The notes: generated by a model from the letters alone, not told the origin. Numbered from the stretch's first letter, positions 26,461 through 34,858 are shown. The stretch is 51,711 nt of DNA from Pseudomonas sp. (GCF_017744435.1 NZ_JAGIBG010000036.1:1-51711), one strand, 5' to 3'. A program made the numbers and translations.

Positions 26461-26841
26461 ATGACAAGACTCACGGTGCAATCCGGCGACTTCTTGCAAG
26501 GTGAAGGCGAGTTTCGCAATGGATCGCTCACACTCAAGACCCCGCGCAGCCCTTCACCCGGCGAACGCATTTCACTGGCCCGTATCGCTGACCTGCGCCT
26601 GGCCAGCCTGGAGTCCAGCCGCAGCCTGGGTACCGCCCTCGGCTGGGGTGTGGCCGGGGCACTGGTGGCCGGCCCGGTGGGCCTGCTGGCCGGGCTCTGG
26701 CTGGGCGGCAAAGAGGAAGAAGCCACCTTCCTGGCCACCTTCAAGGATGGCCGCAAGCTGATGGCCATCACCGACGGCAAGACCTGGTCGAAGATCGACG
26801 ACACCTGGCGCCAGCATCGCCGCCCGGCACCTGCCGATTGA
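26461..26841 (+). CDS. Hypothetical protein with glycine-rich membrane segment
   Basis: 126-residue protein. A beta-rich N-terminal part (LTVQSGDFLQGEGEFRNGSLTL) is followed by a Gly/Ala/Val/Leu stretch at about residues 57-82 (LGWGVAGALVAGPVGLLAGL) like a TM hairpin or glycine-zipper, then a small cytoplasmic-looking domain (FLATFKDGRKLMAITDGKTW). The layout recalls bacterial proteins that combine a PH-like sensor of membrane state with a glycine-zipper. I do not assign a family. An intrinsic terminator follows 16 bases after the stop. Confidence 0.65.
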   Translation: MTRLTVQSGDFLQGEGEFRNGSLTLKTPRSPSPGERISLARIADLRLASLESSRSLGTALGWGVAGALVAGPVGLLAGLWLGGKEEEATFLATFKDGRKLMAITDGKTWSKIDDTWRQHRRPAPAD

Positions 26842-26857
26842 GCCCCAGCGGGGCCTG

Positions 26858-26884
26858 GGGCTGCTAAGATAGCGGCCCTTTTTT
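26858..26884 (+). terminator. Intrinsic terminator
   Basis: GGGCTGCT-aagat-AGCGGCCC, with one internal mismatch, is followed by six T residues. It lies downstream of the 26461 gene and upstream of the REP pair and the TonB receptor gene, and should separate the two transcripts. Confidence 0.75.
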
Positions 26885-26894
26885 CGCCTGTTCC

Positions 26895-26988
26895 GGCCTC
26901 TTCGCGGGCAAGCCCGCTCCCACAGGTACTGCACTGACCTCAAAAGCAGTGCAGTACCTGTGGGAGCAGGCGCGCCCGCGAAGAAGCC
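26895..26988. repeat. REP pair with extended loop stem
   Basis: Arms 26895-26936 and 26947-26988 pair over about 42 bases with a few mismatches, including the inner extension GGTACTGCACTG / CAGTGCAGTACC. It ends 32 bases before the TonB receptor start. Confidence 0.9.
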
Positions 26989-27020
26989 TGCGCGGTCTTC
27001 GCCCCAAGGACGCCCCCTGC

Positions 27021-29159
27021 ATGCCCCTGCTTCGCCCTCACCTGCCCCTGAGCCTGCTCAGCCTGGGCCTGGCCCTGCACAGCCCCCACGGCCAGGCCGA
27101 AGACAGCCTGGAACTGGCCCCGGTGCAGGTGTCCGACACATTCGGCGATGAAGGCTACCAGGTGCGCGAGGCCTCGATCGGCGGTTTCCAGCCTGCCCCC
27201 TTGCTCGACACCCCGGCCTCGGTCAGCGTGTTCAGCCAGCAACTGCTGGAAGACCGCCAGGTCCGCCTGCTCAGCGAAGTGCTGCAAAACGACGCCTCGG
27301 TGGGCGAGAGCTATGCCCCGATCGGTTACTACGAAAACTTCAACGTACGCGGCTTCGAGCTCAACGCCGCCAGCAGTTACCGCATAAACGGCCAGACCAT
27401 CGCCGGCGAGCAGAACGTGGCGCTGGAGAACAAACAACAGGTCGAGCTGCTCAAGGGCTTGTCCGGCCTGCAGAGCGGCGTGTCGGAGCCGGGCGGGCTG
27501 ATCAACTACGTGACCAAGCGCGCCGCCGACGTGCGCAGCGTGACGGTTTCGACCAATGACCAAGGCGAGCGCTACCTGGCCACCGACCTCGGCGGCTGGT
27601 TCGGCAGCGAGCGGCAATTCGGCCTGCGCGTCAACCTGGCCCACGAGGACATCCGCTCCTACGTCGACCATGCCGACGGCAAGCGCGACTTTGCCTCGCT
27701 GGCTTTCGACTGGCAGATCAACCCCGATGCCACCTTGCAGCTCGACGCCGAGTACCAGCACCGCGAACAGCGCTCGGTACCGGGCTATCAACTGCTGGGC
27801 GGCAGCGAACTGCCCCACGGCATCGACCCGAGCGACCGCCTGGCCTACCAGCACTGGGCGAAGCCTGTGCAGAACGATTCGCTGAACCTGGGCGGGCGCT
27901 TCGAATACCGCTTCAATGAGGCCTGGACCGGTACCCTGAGCGCATCGCGCAGCCAGGTGGTGATCGACGACTACAGCGCATTCGCCTGGGGCAGCGAAGG
28001 TGGCTGGCAGTCGCATTTCAGCCCCGAGGGCGACTACGACATCTATGACTTCCGCAGCCCCGACGATACCCGCCGCACCGATGAAGCCCAGGCCATGCTC
28101 AATGGCCATTTCGACGCGCTGGGTGTGCAGCACGACCTGATCCTGGGCAGCAGCGCCCAACGCCGCACGCTCGACCAGCGTTCCTATTACAACGAGCTGG
28201 TCGGCAGCGGCAACATCTATACCGGCGCGCCGGCCGTGGCGCCGTCGGACAAGCCGGTCGGTGCCAGCGAAAAGCGCCTGGACAGCCGCCAGTACGGCCT
28301 GTTCGTCAGCGACCGCATCAGCTTCAACGAGCAATGGCAGACCGTACTTGGCGCCCGCGAAGTGCGCCTGGACGAAAAAACCTGGGACGAGAACGGCGTG
28401 GCCGGGCGGCATACCCGGCAATACCAGCTGCTGCCCAATGCCGCACTGATCTACAAACCACGCCCCGACACCACGGTGTATGCCAGCTACGCCAAGGGGT
28501 TGTCGGCGGGCGGCACAGCACCCTGGTATGCCAGCAACGCGGCCGAGATTCTCGCCCCTACCCTCTCCCACCAATTGGAGCTAGGCATCAAACGTGACTG
28601 GCAAGGCATGAGCTTCAGCGCCGCGCTGTTCCAGATCCGCCAGGCCTACCAGTACGCACGCCCTGAAGGGGACGGCAGCTTCACCTATGTGCAGCAGGGC
28701 CAGCAGAAGAACATCGGCCTGGAACTGGGCGCCAGCGGCTGGGCAACCTCCAATCTGCAGCTTCAGGCCAGCGCCGCAGCGATTCGCGCCCGGGTGCAGG
28801 ACAGCGGCACCGATGCCTACGAGGGCCATCAGGCGATCAACGTGCCGCGGCTGCGTGCCGCCCTGCAGGCCGAGTACAACCTGCCAATACCCGGACTGGC
28901 ATTGCTCGGCGGGGCACGTTACAGCGCCAGCAAGTATGCGAGCCAGGCTGGCAACGTCGAGGTGGGTGGGTACACCGTGTTCGATATCGGTAGCCGCTAC
29001 CGCACGCAGATCGGTGGGTATGACACCGTGCTGCGGCTGACGGTGGATAACGTCTTCGACAAGCGCTACTGGCGTGATGTGGGGGACTACCTGGGCGACA
29101 ACTACCTGTTCCAGGGGGCGCCGCGCACGGCGCGGTTGTCGGCTTCGGTGAGCTTTTGA
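27021..29159 (+). CDS. TonB-dependent siderophore receptor
   Basis: 712-residue outer-membrane gated beta-barrel. The signal peptide (residues 1-26) ends ...GQA. There is a plug domain (TPASVSVFSQQLLEDRQVRL, YYENFNVRGFEL, LLKGLSGLQSGVSEPGGLIN), a 22-strand barrel and a terminal Phe (LSASVSF) needed for BamA insertion. It lacks the extra N-terminal signalling domain of FecA/FpvA-type receptors, and no sigma/anti-sigma pair is nearby, so ferric uptake without surface signalling is expected. It resembles the ferrichrome/ferric-hydroxamate type group (TIGR01783). The start at 27021 has AAGGA upstream; the open frame from 26949 runs out of the REP. Confidence 0.92.
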   Translation: MPLLRPHLPLSLLSLGLALHSPHGQAEDSLELAPVQVSDTFGDEGYQVREASIGGFQPAPLLDTPASVSVFSQQLLEDRQVRLLSEVLQNDASVGESYAPIGYYENFNVRGFELNAASSYRINGQTIAGEQNVALENKQQVELLKGLSGLQSGVSEPGGLINYVTKRAADVRSVTVSTNDQGERYLATDLGGWFGSERQFGLRVNLAHEDIRSYVDHADGKRDFASLAFDWQINPDATLQLDAEYQHREQRSVPGYQLLGGSELPHGIDPSDRLAYQHWAKPVQNDSLNLGGRFEYRFNEAWTGTLSASRSQVVIDDYSAFAWGSEGGWQSHFSPEGDYDIYDFRSPDDTRRTDEAQAMLNGHFDALGVQHDLILGSSAQRRTLDQRSYYNELVGSGNIYTGAPAVAPSDKPVGASEKRLDSRQYGLFVSDRISFNEQWQTVLGAREVRLDEKTWDENGVAGRHTRQYQLLPNAALIYKPRPDTTVYASYAKGLSAGGTAPWYASNAAEILAPTLSHQLELGIKRDWQGMSFSAALFQIRQAYQYARPEGDGSFTYVQQGQQKNIGLELGASGWATSNLQLQASAAAIRARVQDSGTDAYEGHQAINVPRLRAALQAEYNLPIPGLALLGGARYSASKYASQAGNVEVGGYTVFDIGSRYRTQIGGYDTVLRLTVDNVFDKRYWRDVGDYLGDNYLFQGAPRTARLSASVSF

Positions 29160-29180
29160 GTCTCCGGAGGGAATGACGGC

Positions 29181-29301
29181 CTTGTAGGAGCGGCCTTGTG
29201 TCGCGAAAGGGCTGCGAAGCGGCCCCAGCAATTTGTGCGTCTGCACTGAAACCCTGGGGCTGCTTCGCAGCCCTTTCGCGACACAAGGCCGCTCCCACAA
29301 G
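29181..29301. repeat. Family-B REP pair with attached GC hairpins
   Basis: The inverted arms 29181-29226 and 29256-29301 carry the CTTGTAGGAGCGGCCTTGTG core plus the GGGCTGCGAAGCGGCCCC-type hairpin at the inner side of each arm. It lies between the TonB receptor gene and the convergent tRNA-Ser gene. Confidence 0.88.
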
Positions 29302-29313
29302 CCCCCAGAATGC

Positions 29314-29345
29314 AAAAAGCCCCCGAACTTTTCAGCTCGGGGGCT
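29314..29345 (-). terminator. Terminator of tRNA-Ser
   Basis: AGCCCCCGA (29318-29326) pairs with TCGGGGGCT (29337-29345). The five A residues at 29314-29318 form the T tract on the minus strand. It starts 12 bases past the CCA end of the tRNA. Confidence 0.88.
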
Positions 29346-29356
29346 TTCGCAGAATG

Positions 29357-29446
29357 TGGCGGTGAAGAAGGGATTTGAACCCTTGATACGATTTCTCGTA
29401 TACACACTTTCCAGGCGTGCTCCTTCGACCACTCGGACACTTCACC
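29357..29446 (-). tRNA. tRNA-Ser (anticodon GGA)
   Basis: A class II tRNA with a long variable arm. Read on the minus strand, acceptor arm GGTGAAG pairs with CTTCACC. The anticodon loop CTGGAAA gives anticodon GGA, which reads UCC/UCU codons. The variable arm is TACGAGAAATCGTA, the T arm is AAGGGTTCAAATCCCTT, and the discriminator G is followed by an encoded CCA (29359-29357). Confidence 0.97.
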
Positions 29447-29484
29447 GTTTTCTCTTCAAGGCTTTCACCCCGTCGAGGCGCGCT

Positions 29485-29513
29485 AATTTAGTAGAAGAGC
29501 TTTTCTTTGGCAA
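29485..29513 (-). promoter_or_regulatory. Promoter of tRNA-Ser
   Basis: On the minus strand, TTGCCA (29513-29508), a 17-base spacer and TAAATT (29490-29485) lie about 39 bases ahead of the tRNA 5' end, followed by a GCGC discriminator typical of stringently controlled genes. The rest of 29514-29736 shows an AT-rich run of T residues and no gene. Confidence 0.7.
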
Positions 29514-29736
29514 GCATTTTTTTCAAATTTTTCATGCATTTAAGCCAACCCACTGAAAAACCGAGGTTGCCAGGGCAAAGCAGCCAATCTCGCCAGCGCT
29601 TTTACCCACTGCAAACGCGCTGCCCTCACCACGCAAGGCATCGCGCCCCGACGCTGACTGGCCGGTCAGCCTTGCTGCTTTACCTGGCCCGCCGCGCTGG
29701 GTAACGTCGTCGCCACGTCACCCTAAGGATTGCGCC

Positions 29737-30426
29737 ATGAGCGAGCTGATTACCTACCATGCCGAAGACGGCATCGCCACCCTGACCCTGAACAACGGCA
29801 AGGTCAACGCCATCTCGCCGGACGTCATTGCGGCCTTCAATGCCGCCCTCGACCGCGCCACGCAGGCGCGTGCCGTGGTGATCATCACCGGCCAGCCGGG
29901 CATCCTCTCCGGGGGTTATGACCTCAAGGTGATGACCTCCGGCCCTAAAGAAGCCGTCGCCCTGGTCACCGCTGGCTCCACCTTGGCTCGCCGCCTGCTG
30001 TCGCACCCGTACCCGGTGATCGTCGCCTGCCCCGGCCATGCCGTGGCCAAGGGGGCCTTCCTGCTGCTGTCGGCGGATTACCGCATCGGCGTCGAAGGCC
30101 CGTACAAGATCGGCCTGAATGAAGTGCAGATCGGCATGACCATGCACCACGCCGGCATCGAGCTGGCCCGCGACCGCCTGCGCCGCTCGGCCTTCCACCG
30201 CTCGGTGATCAATGCCGAGATGTTCGAGCCCAAGGATGCACTGGATGCCGGCTTCCTCGACAAGGTGGTGCCGGCCGAGCAGTTGCTTGAAGTCGCCCAG
30301 GGCGTTGCCCGCGAGCTGAAGAAGCTGAACATGCTGGCGCACAAGAACACCAAGCTGAAAGTGCGCAAGGGGCTGCTGGATACCCTGGACGAGGCGATTC
30401 TGCTCGATCAGGGCCACATGGGCTGA
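29737..30426 (+). CDS. Enoyl-CoA hydratase/isomerase family protein
   Basis: 229-residue crotonase-fold protein. The oxyanion-hole segments are LSGGYDLKVM and GHAVAKGAFLLLSADYRIG. The usual catalytic Glu pair of hydratases is not clear: the second position reads GLNEVQIGM, giving one Glu. It is shorter than FadB-type hydratases (about 260). It may be an isomerase or a hydratase of unknown acyl-CoA. CTAAGGA precedes the ATG. Confidence 0.88.
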   Translation: MSELITYHAEDGIATLTLNNGKVNAISPDVIAAFNAALDRATQARAVVIITGQPGILSGGYDLKVMTSGPKEAVALVTAGSTLARRLLSHPYPVIVACPGHAVAKGAFLLLSADYRIGVEGPYKIGLNEVQIGMTMHHAGIELARDRLRRSAFHRSVINAEMFEPKDALDAGFLDKVVPAEQLLEVAQGVARELKKLNMLAHKNTKLKVRKGLLDTLDEAILLDQGHMG

Positions 30427-30506
30427 TCGTACCGGCTCACACCAGGTTTGCCCCGACCAGTGCACAGCCGTACACTGCGCCGCGACTGTCTGGTGTGAGT
30501 CGTACC

Positions 30507-31226
30507 ATGCTTTACTCGCTTCGCATGTTCCTGCTGGCGCTGCACTTCCTGCTGGCGAGCGCCGTCGGCCTGCTGATAGGCCTGCTGCGCCCCTTCAACC
30601 GCGACAACAGCCGCGTCTTTGCCCGCCTCTATAGCCTGCCGGCCACCTGGCTGATGCGCATCAAGGTCAAGGCCGAAGTCGGCCCGCTATGGGACCAGCC
30701 ACCCGGCTGCGTGATCGTCGCCAATCACCAATCCAACTTCGACCTGTTCATCCTCGGCCGTGTGGTGCCGCAACGCACCGTCGCCATCGGCAAGAAAAGC
30801 CTCGGCTGGATCCCGCTGTTCGGCCAGCTGTTCTGGCTCGGCGGCAATGTGCTGATCGACCGCAATAACGCCTACCTGGCGCGCAAGGCCATGCAGACCA
30901 CCACGCGCATCCTGCTGGACGACACCTCGATCTGGATCTTCCCGGAAGGCACGCGCAACCCCGAAGAACAGCTGTTGGCGTTCAAGAAGGGTGCGTTCCA
31001 CATGGCGGTGGAGGCCGGCGTGCCGATCGTACCGGTGTGCGTCAGCCGCTATGCCCGGCGCCTGGGCCTGAACAGCTGGCGGCGGCGGACCGTGATCGTG
31101 CGCTCGCTGCCACCGATCGCCACCAGCGGGCTCAGCCAGCAGGACCTGCCAACGCTGATCGAACAGTGTCGCACCCAGATGCAGCAATGCATCGACCACA
31201 TGGAAGATGAACTCGCCAACCACTAG
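30507..31226 (+). CDS. plsC: 1-acyl-sn-glycerol-3-phosphate acyltransferase (PlsC)
   Basis: 239-residue membrane acyltransferase that makes phosphatidic acid from lysophosphatidic acid. The N-terminal TM segment is at residues 5-27. Catalytic HQSNFD (His74-Asp79, the HX4D motif) is followed by IPLFGQLFWLGGNVLIDR and the substrate motif FPEGTRNPEE. ATG 30507 is chosen over an upstream GTG at 30495. Other pseudomonad PlsC paralogues exist, so this may be one of several. It stands 63 bases ahead of corA. Confidence 0.93.
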   Translation: MLYSLRMFLLALHFLLASAVGLLIGLLRPFNRDNSRVFARLYSLPATWLMRIKVKAEVGPLWDQPPGCVIVANHQSNFDLFILGRVVPQRTVAIGKKSLGWIPLFGQLFWLGGNVLIDRNNAYLARKAMQTTTRILLDDTSIWIFPEGTRNPEEQLLAFKKGAFHMAVEAGVPIVPVCVSRYARRLGLNSWRRRTVIVRSLPPIATSGLSQQDLPTLIEQCRTQMQQCIDHMEDELANH

Positions 31227-31289
31227 GTTGCTCTACGGCCAACTACAGCCCAAGCTGTAACCCGTGTGCAACCGAATAAGTGGATAACC

Positions 31290-32261
31290 ATGGGTCGAGT
31301 CGTGGCATCGGCGGTGTATGCCGCCGGCAGAAAGGTCACCAACATCAATATCGACGAAGGCAGCGAGTGGGCGCGCAAGCCGGGGCACTTCGTGTGGATC
31401 GGCCTGGAAGAGCCCAACGCCGAGGAGCTGGCCAACCTGCAGTGCCAGTTCAACCTGCACGAACTGGCCATCGAGGATGCGCTGGAAAAGCACAGCCGGC
31501 CCAAGCTGGAGACCTTCGGTGACGCGCTGTTCATCGTCACCTACTCGCCGGTACGCCATGAAGGCAAGCTGGAGTTCATCGAAACCCACATCTTCGCCGG
31601 CAACGGCTACATCATCACCTGCCGCAACGGCCACTCGAAATCCTACGCCCTGGTGCGCCAGCGCTGCGAGGCGCGCCCGCTGCTGCTCGAACATGGCGAA
31701 GACTTCGTGCTGTATGCCCTGCTCGACTTCGTCACCGAGAACTACCAGCCGGTCAGCGAGGCCATTCATGGCGAGATCGAGGAGCTGGAACAGAGCGTGC
31801 TGAGCACCACACTGCAGGAAGAGGATATCCAGCGCCTTCACAGCCTGCGCCGCGATATCCTGCGCCTGCGCCGCTACGTGGCGCCGATGGTGGAAGTCAG
31901 CGAAGAACTGCAGCGCCTGAGCTTCCCGTTCATCGACAAGAACATGCGCCCGTACTTCCGTGATGTGCAGATCCACGTGACGCGGCAGATGGAGGACCTG
32001 GCCGGGATTCGCGACATCGCCAGCCAGACCATCGAAATCGGCATGCTGCTGGAATCGTCACGGCAGAGCATCGTGCAGCGCAAGTTTGCCGCCTGGGCGG
32101 CGATCCTGGCCTTCCCCACGGCGATTGCCGGGATCTACGGGATGAACTTCCAGAACATGCCAGAGCTGAACTGGCACTACGGCTACTTCGGGGTATTGGG
32201 CGTGATCACGCTGGGGTGCACGGGGTTGTTTGCCAGCTTCAAGAAGTCTGGCTGGCTTTAG
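31290..32261 (+). CDS. corA: CorA-type magnesium/cobalt transporter
   Basis: 323-residue pentameric channel subunit. A large N-terminal cytoplasmic alpha/beta funnel domain and a long stalk helix (RLHSLRRDILRLRRYVAPM, LSFPFIDKNMRPYFRDVQIH) lead to two C-terminal TM helices. The signature YGMNFQNMPEL follows TM1. The start at 31290 (MGRVVASAVYAAG) fits homologues; a GTG at 31266 extends it by eight residues. It probably takes up Mg2+; Ni2+ or Zn2+ efflux relatives share the fold. Confidence 0.92.
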   Translation: MGRVVASAVYAAGRKVTNINIDEGSEWARKPGHFVWIGLEEPNAEELANLQCQFNLHELAIEDALEKHSRPKLETFGDALFIVTYSPVRHEGKLEFIETHIFAGNGYIITCRNGHSKSYALVRQRCEARPLLLEHGEDFVLYALLDFVTENYQPVSEAIHGEIEELEQSVLSTTLQEEDIQRLHSLRRDILRLRRYVAPMVEVSEELQRLSFPFIDKNMRPYFRDVQIHVTRQMEDLAGIRDIASQTIEIGMLLESSRQSIVQRKFAAWAAILAFPTAIAGIYGMNFQNMPELNWHYGYFGVLGVITLGCTGLFASFKKSGWL

Positions 32262-32267
32262 ATTTCT

Positions 32268-32385
32268 GGGGGCGCTTTGCGCCCCTTTCCGACCGGTCCG
32301 GCGCCCCGGCAAGGCCGCTCCTACAGGACATCGCGTACCCCTGTAGGAGCGGCCTTGTGTCGCGAATGGGCTGCAAAGCAGCCCC
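32268..32385. repeat. Family-B REP pair framed by GC hairpins
   Basis: Hairpin GGGGCGC-ttt-GCGCCCC (32269-32285), inverted arms 32321-32337 and 32340-32357 (CCTGTAGGAGCGGCCTTG), then hairpin GGGCTGC-aaa-GCAGCCC (32368-32384). The left arm has lost part of the outer stem (it reads CCGGCGCCCCGGCAAGG). It lies between the convergent corA and GATase genes. Confidence 0.85.
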
Positions 32386-32394
32386 AGCAATTGA

Positions 32395-33129
32395 TCAGGC
32401 GGCGCTGTCGCTGGCCTTGGCCGGCTGCTGGATGAAGCGCATCATCCATTCTCCCACCAGGTCGCCCTGGTGCTCGGTAGCCAGGCTGGCAATAGCCTTG
32501 TGGTACACCTCGTCTCCCAGGTACTCCTGACGCGCATCGAGCAGCGCCCGGGAGTAGTCATGTACGAACTCCGGGTGGCCCTGGAAGCACAGCACCTGGT
32601 CACGGATGTGGTACGCCGCATTCGGGCAGAAGTCGCTGGAGGCGATCACCGTGGCGCCTTCTGGCAGCTCGGTGACCTGGTCCTGGTGGCTGATCAGCAA
32701 GGTCAGCTCGGAAACTTCCGGGTCCATCCACGGCGCATGCGCCGCCAGCGAGTAGCGGTGAACGCCCACGCCCCAGCCCTTGTCGGCGCGCTCGGCCTTG
32801 CCGCCCAGGGTCAGTGCCAGCAGTTGATGACCGAAGCACACGCCCAGCAGCTTCTCGCCACGCTCGTAGAGTTTGAGCAGGTAGGCCTTGAGCGTCTGAA
32901 TCCACGGATCGCTACCGAACGAATCGGCCTTGCTGCCCGTCACCAGGTAGGCATCGAAACGATCGCCATCGGGCGGGTAGTCGCCGTTCATCACGTTGTA
33001 CACACGAAACTCGGCTGCGATCGGCTGACGCGAGAAGAGCTGCTCGAACATCCTTCCGTAGCCCTGGTACTGCGCGGTCAACTCCGGTCGCAGGACATCG
33101 GTTTCAAGGATGCAGATGCGTAACGACAT
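32395..33129 (-). CDS. Class I glutamine amidotransferase-like protein
   Basis: 244-residue GATase1 protein. The nucleophile Cys98 is in GVCFGHQLLA; His185 and Glu187 in CFQGHPEF complete the triad. It stands alone, without a synthetase domain, like the GMP-synthase-related amidotransferases that act on glutamyl compounds; the substrate is unknown. AGGA lies nine bases before ATG 33129; ATG 33150 is less favoured. Confidence 0.9.
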   Translation of the reverse strand: MSLRICILETDVLRPELTAQYQGYGRMFEQLFSRQPIAAEFRVYNVMNGDYPPDGDRFDAYLVTGSKADSFGSDPWIQTLKAYLLKLYERGEKLLGVCFGHQLLALTLGGKAERADKGWGVGVHRYSLAAHAPWMDPEVSELTLLISHQDQVTELPEGATVIASSDFCPNAAYHIRDQVLCFQGHPEFVHDYSRALLDARQEYLGDEVYHKAIASLATEHQGDLVGEWMMRFIQQPAKASDSAA

Positions 33130-33458
33130 AGGGATAGTCCTGAACGACATGGGTGGGAATCTGTTGTAAAGACTGACGCGAAAGCCACGTACAAGCAAGT
33201 AGGCTGCACTGACGAACGGTCACATTTTGTCGGAGAACCGCAGGTGCATACGCGGCTGTCTAGGCAGAGGTTGCCAGCGCGATAGCTATTGGCCTCATAG
33301 CTAATCGATATCGAACATAACCCAGTTAGAACAAAGGGTTCTCGACGACGGATAACACTCGCCCTGTGGGTGGTTTATATCCACATACATGAGGCAAGCA
33401 GACCCGACAAGGAAGCCACCGGGTGTATTCAGGAATAACAACAAAAAGGCGGTCCGCC
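33130..33458. other. Upstream region between GATase and small membrane peptide
   Basis: About 330 bases with no gene. It is more AT-rich than its surroundings, with TATAGCTATTGG and GGTTTATATCCACATACAT stretches that could be promoters for the 31-residue peptide. No -35/-10 pair is convincing enough to call. Confidence 0.35.
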
Positions 33459-33554
33459 ATGTTCAGACAATCGAAACTTCGCCAAGCCGGGCTCATTCTC
33501 TTCGCTACGACTTTGCTGCTGATTCTTCCCAACCTCACGCGGTTGTTCGGCTGA
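33459..33554 (+). CDS. Putative 31-residue membrane peptide
   Basis: A short ORF reading MFRQSKLRQAGLILFATTLL then LILPNLTRLFG, with a basic N-terminus and one hydrophobic helix (about residues 11-26), like the small single-span stress peptides of other bacteria. The sequence is AAAAAGGCGGTCCGCCATG, so AAGGCGG serves as the ribosome binding site inside a GGCGG-tcc-GCC element. Hairpin AAGCGCC-aatgc-GGCGCTT follows the stop at once (33555-33573). No function known; not long enough to be sure. Confidence 0.45.
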   Translation: MFRQSKLRQAGLILFATTLLLILPNLTRLFG

Positions 33555-33608
33555 AAGCGCCAATGCGGCGCTTGGGTTAACCTGCGACTTTCCGGTCGGA
33601 GATTGCCC

Positions 33609-34409
33609 ATGCGCCCTTGCATTGCCCTGTTAGCCCTGTTGTTGAGCCTGCCGCTGTCGGCGGCGCAGTTGCACCTGGAGCTGGGTGACAGTGCCCGCCA
33701 GTGGTCCAGCGACGAACTGCTGAAGCACCCCCAGGCACGCGACATCGACATCGATCAGGACGTCTCCTACAAGCGGCCCATGCACTATCGCGCCGTGCCC
33801 CTGGCAACGCTGCTGCAAGGGGTAAAGGCCGATGACCATCTGCAAGCGGTAGCACTGGACGGCTTTGCCGCAGAAATGCCAGCCGGGCCCTTGCTGCAGG
33901 AAGGCCCGTCACGTGCCTGGCTGGCCGTCGAGGACCCGGCCAGGCCTTGGCCAGCGCTGGGCGATGGCAAGCCGAGCGCCGGGCCCTTCTACCTGGTGTG
34001 GAGCAACCCGCAGGCGAGTGGCATCCGCCCCGAGCAATGGCCCTTCCAGGTCGCCACGATTCGCCGACTGGCGCCGGTCGAACAGCGTTTTCCAGCGCTT
34101 TTGCCCGACCCCAAGCTGCCGGCCAATGACCCGGTGCGTCAGGGCTTTGCCCTGTTCCAGCAGAACTGCCTGGCCTGCCATCGGCTCAATGGTGCGGGGG
34201 ATGCGCAGTTCGGGCCGGACCTGAACGTGCCGCACAACCCGACCGAGTACTTCCGGCCTGAGTACCTGCGCCTGTACATTCGTGACCCGCAGGGCTTGCG
34301 GCAATGGCCGCAGGCGCGGATGCCGAGCTTTGCCGAGAGTGTGTTGAGTGAGCAGGAGCTGGATGCGCTATTGGCTTATCTGGGGCATATGGCTGGGCGC
34401 AGGCCTTGA
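33609..34409 (+). CDS. Periplasmic c-type cytochrome with N-terminal extra domain
   Basis: 266-residue secreted protein. A signal peptide (residues 1-19, ending SAA) is followed by a domain of about 140 residues that resembles a small sulfite-oxidase-like/molybdopterin-type beta domain only loosely (YKRPMHYRAVPLATLLQG, RAWLAVEDP, PFYLVWSNP). A class I cytochrome c domain completes it, with heme motif CLACH (Cys187, Cys190, His191) and axial Met238 in RMPSF. Probably an electron carrier of an unidentified periplasmic oxidoreductase. No partner gene is adjacent. Confidence 0.85.
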   Translation: MRPCIALLALLLSLPLSAAQLHLELGDSARQWSSDELLKHPQARDIDIDQDVSYKRPMHYRAVPLATLLQGVKADDHLQAVALDGFAAEMPAGPLLQEGPSRAWLAVEDPARPWPALGDGKPSAGPFYLVWSNPQASGIRPEQWPFQVATIRRLAPVEQRFPALLPDPKLPANDPVRQGFALFQQNCLACHRLNGAGDAQFGPDLNVPHNPTEYFRPEYLRLYIRDPQGLRQWPQARMPSFAESVLSEQELDALLAYLGHMAGRRP

Positions 34410-34423
34410 GATCGGGGAGTCTT

Positions 34424-34508
34424 CTTCGCGGGCACGCCCGCTCCCACAGGGGCTATCACAAGGCCCGAGGGCAGTGATATCCCTGTGGCAGCGGGCGTGC
34501 CCGCGAAG
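34424..34508. repeat. REP pair
   Basis: Arms 34424-34450 and 34482-34508 match with one mismatch (TGTGGCAGCG in the right arm). It lies between convergent genes. Confidence 0.9.
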
Positions 34509-34525
34509 TAGGCAACACATTCCTT

Positions 34526-34858
34526 TCAGGCAATCGGCCTTTCCTGCTTGACGCCCCACCCTTCGACTTCGCCGCCATAGGGTGAAACGACCTGCTCGAA
34601 GGCTTCCTCAAAATCACCAATCCCGCCGTAAGTGGCGTACATGACCTTGCTCAGTTCCAGGTGCCACGCGCCATCGTCCCGTTCATGCACCTGAGCATTC
34701 AACGATTCACCACGAAACTGCCCGGCTGCCCGTCGCGCGCCGGCTTCATCTGGAAATACCGCGTAGAACTCGATGGGGTGGATGCGGGTGAAGTCGAAAC
34801 CGCCAGCTTTCATCTGGCGCAGGACATTGCTGCTGATGTCGTCGTTCAGGCTGCTCAT
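34526..34858 (-). CDS. RraB-like (regulator of RNase E B family) protein
   Basis: 110-residue cytoplasmic protein with the RraB-family pattern: FDFTRIHPIEFYAVFPDEAG, NAQVHERDDGAWHLELSKVM, and the acidic C-terminal GDFEEAFEQVVSPYGGEVEGWG. RraB of E. coli inhibits RNase E; whether this relative does is unknown. GGGAGGA lies six bases before ATG 34858. The frame is open to 34909. Confidence 0.75.
   Translation of the reverse strand: MSSLNDDISSNVLRQMKAGGFDFTRIHPIEFYAVFPDEAGARRAAGQFRGESLNAQVHERDDGAWHLELSKVMYATYGGIGDFEEAFEQVVSPYGGEVEGWGVKQERPIA

Noticed and set aside
26949..27020. N-terminal extension of the TonB receptor
   Set aside because: It is read from the REP arm; the signal peptide starts cleanly at 27021.
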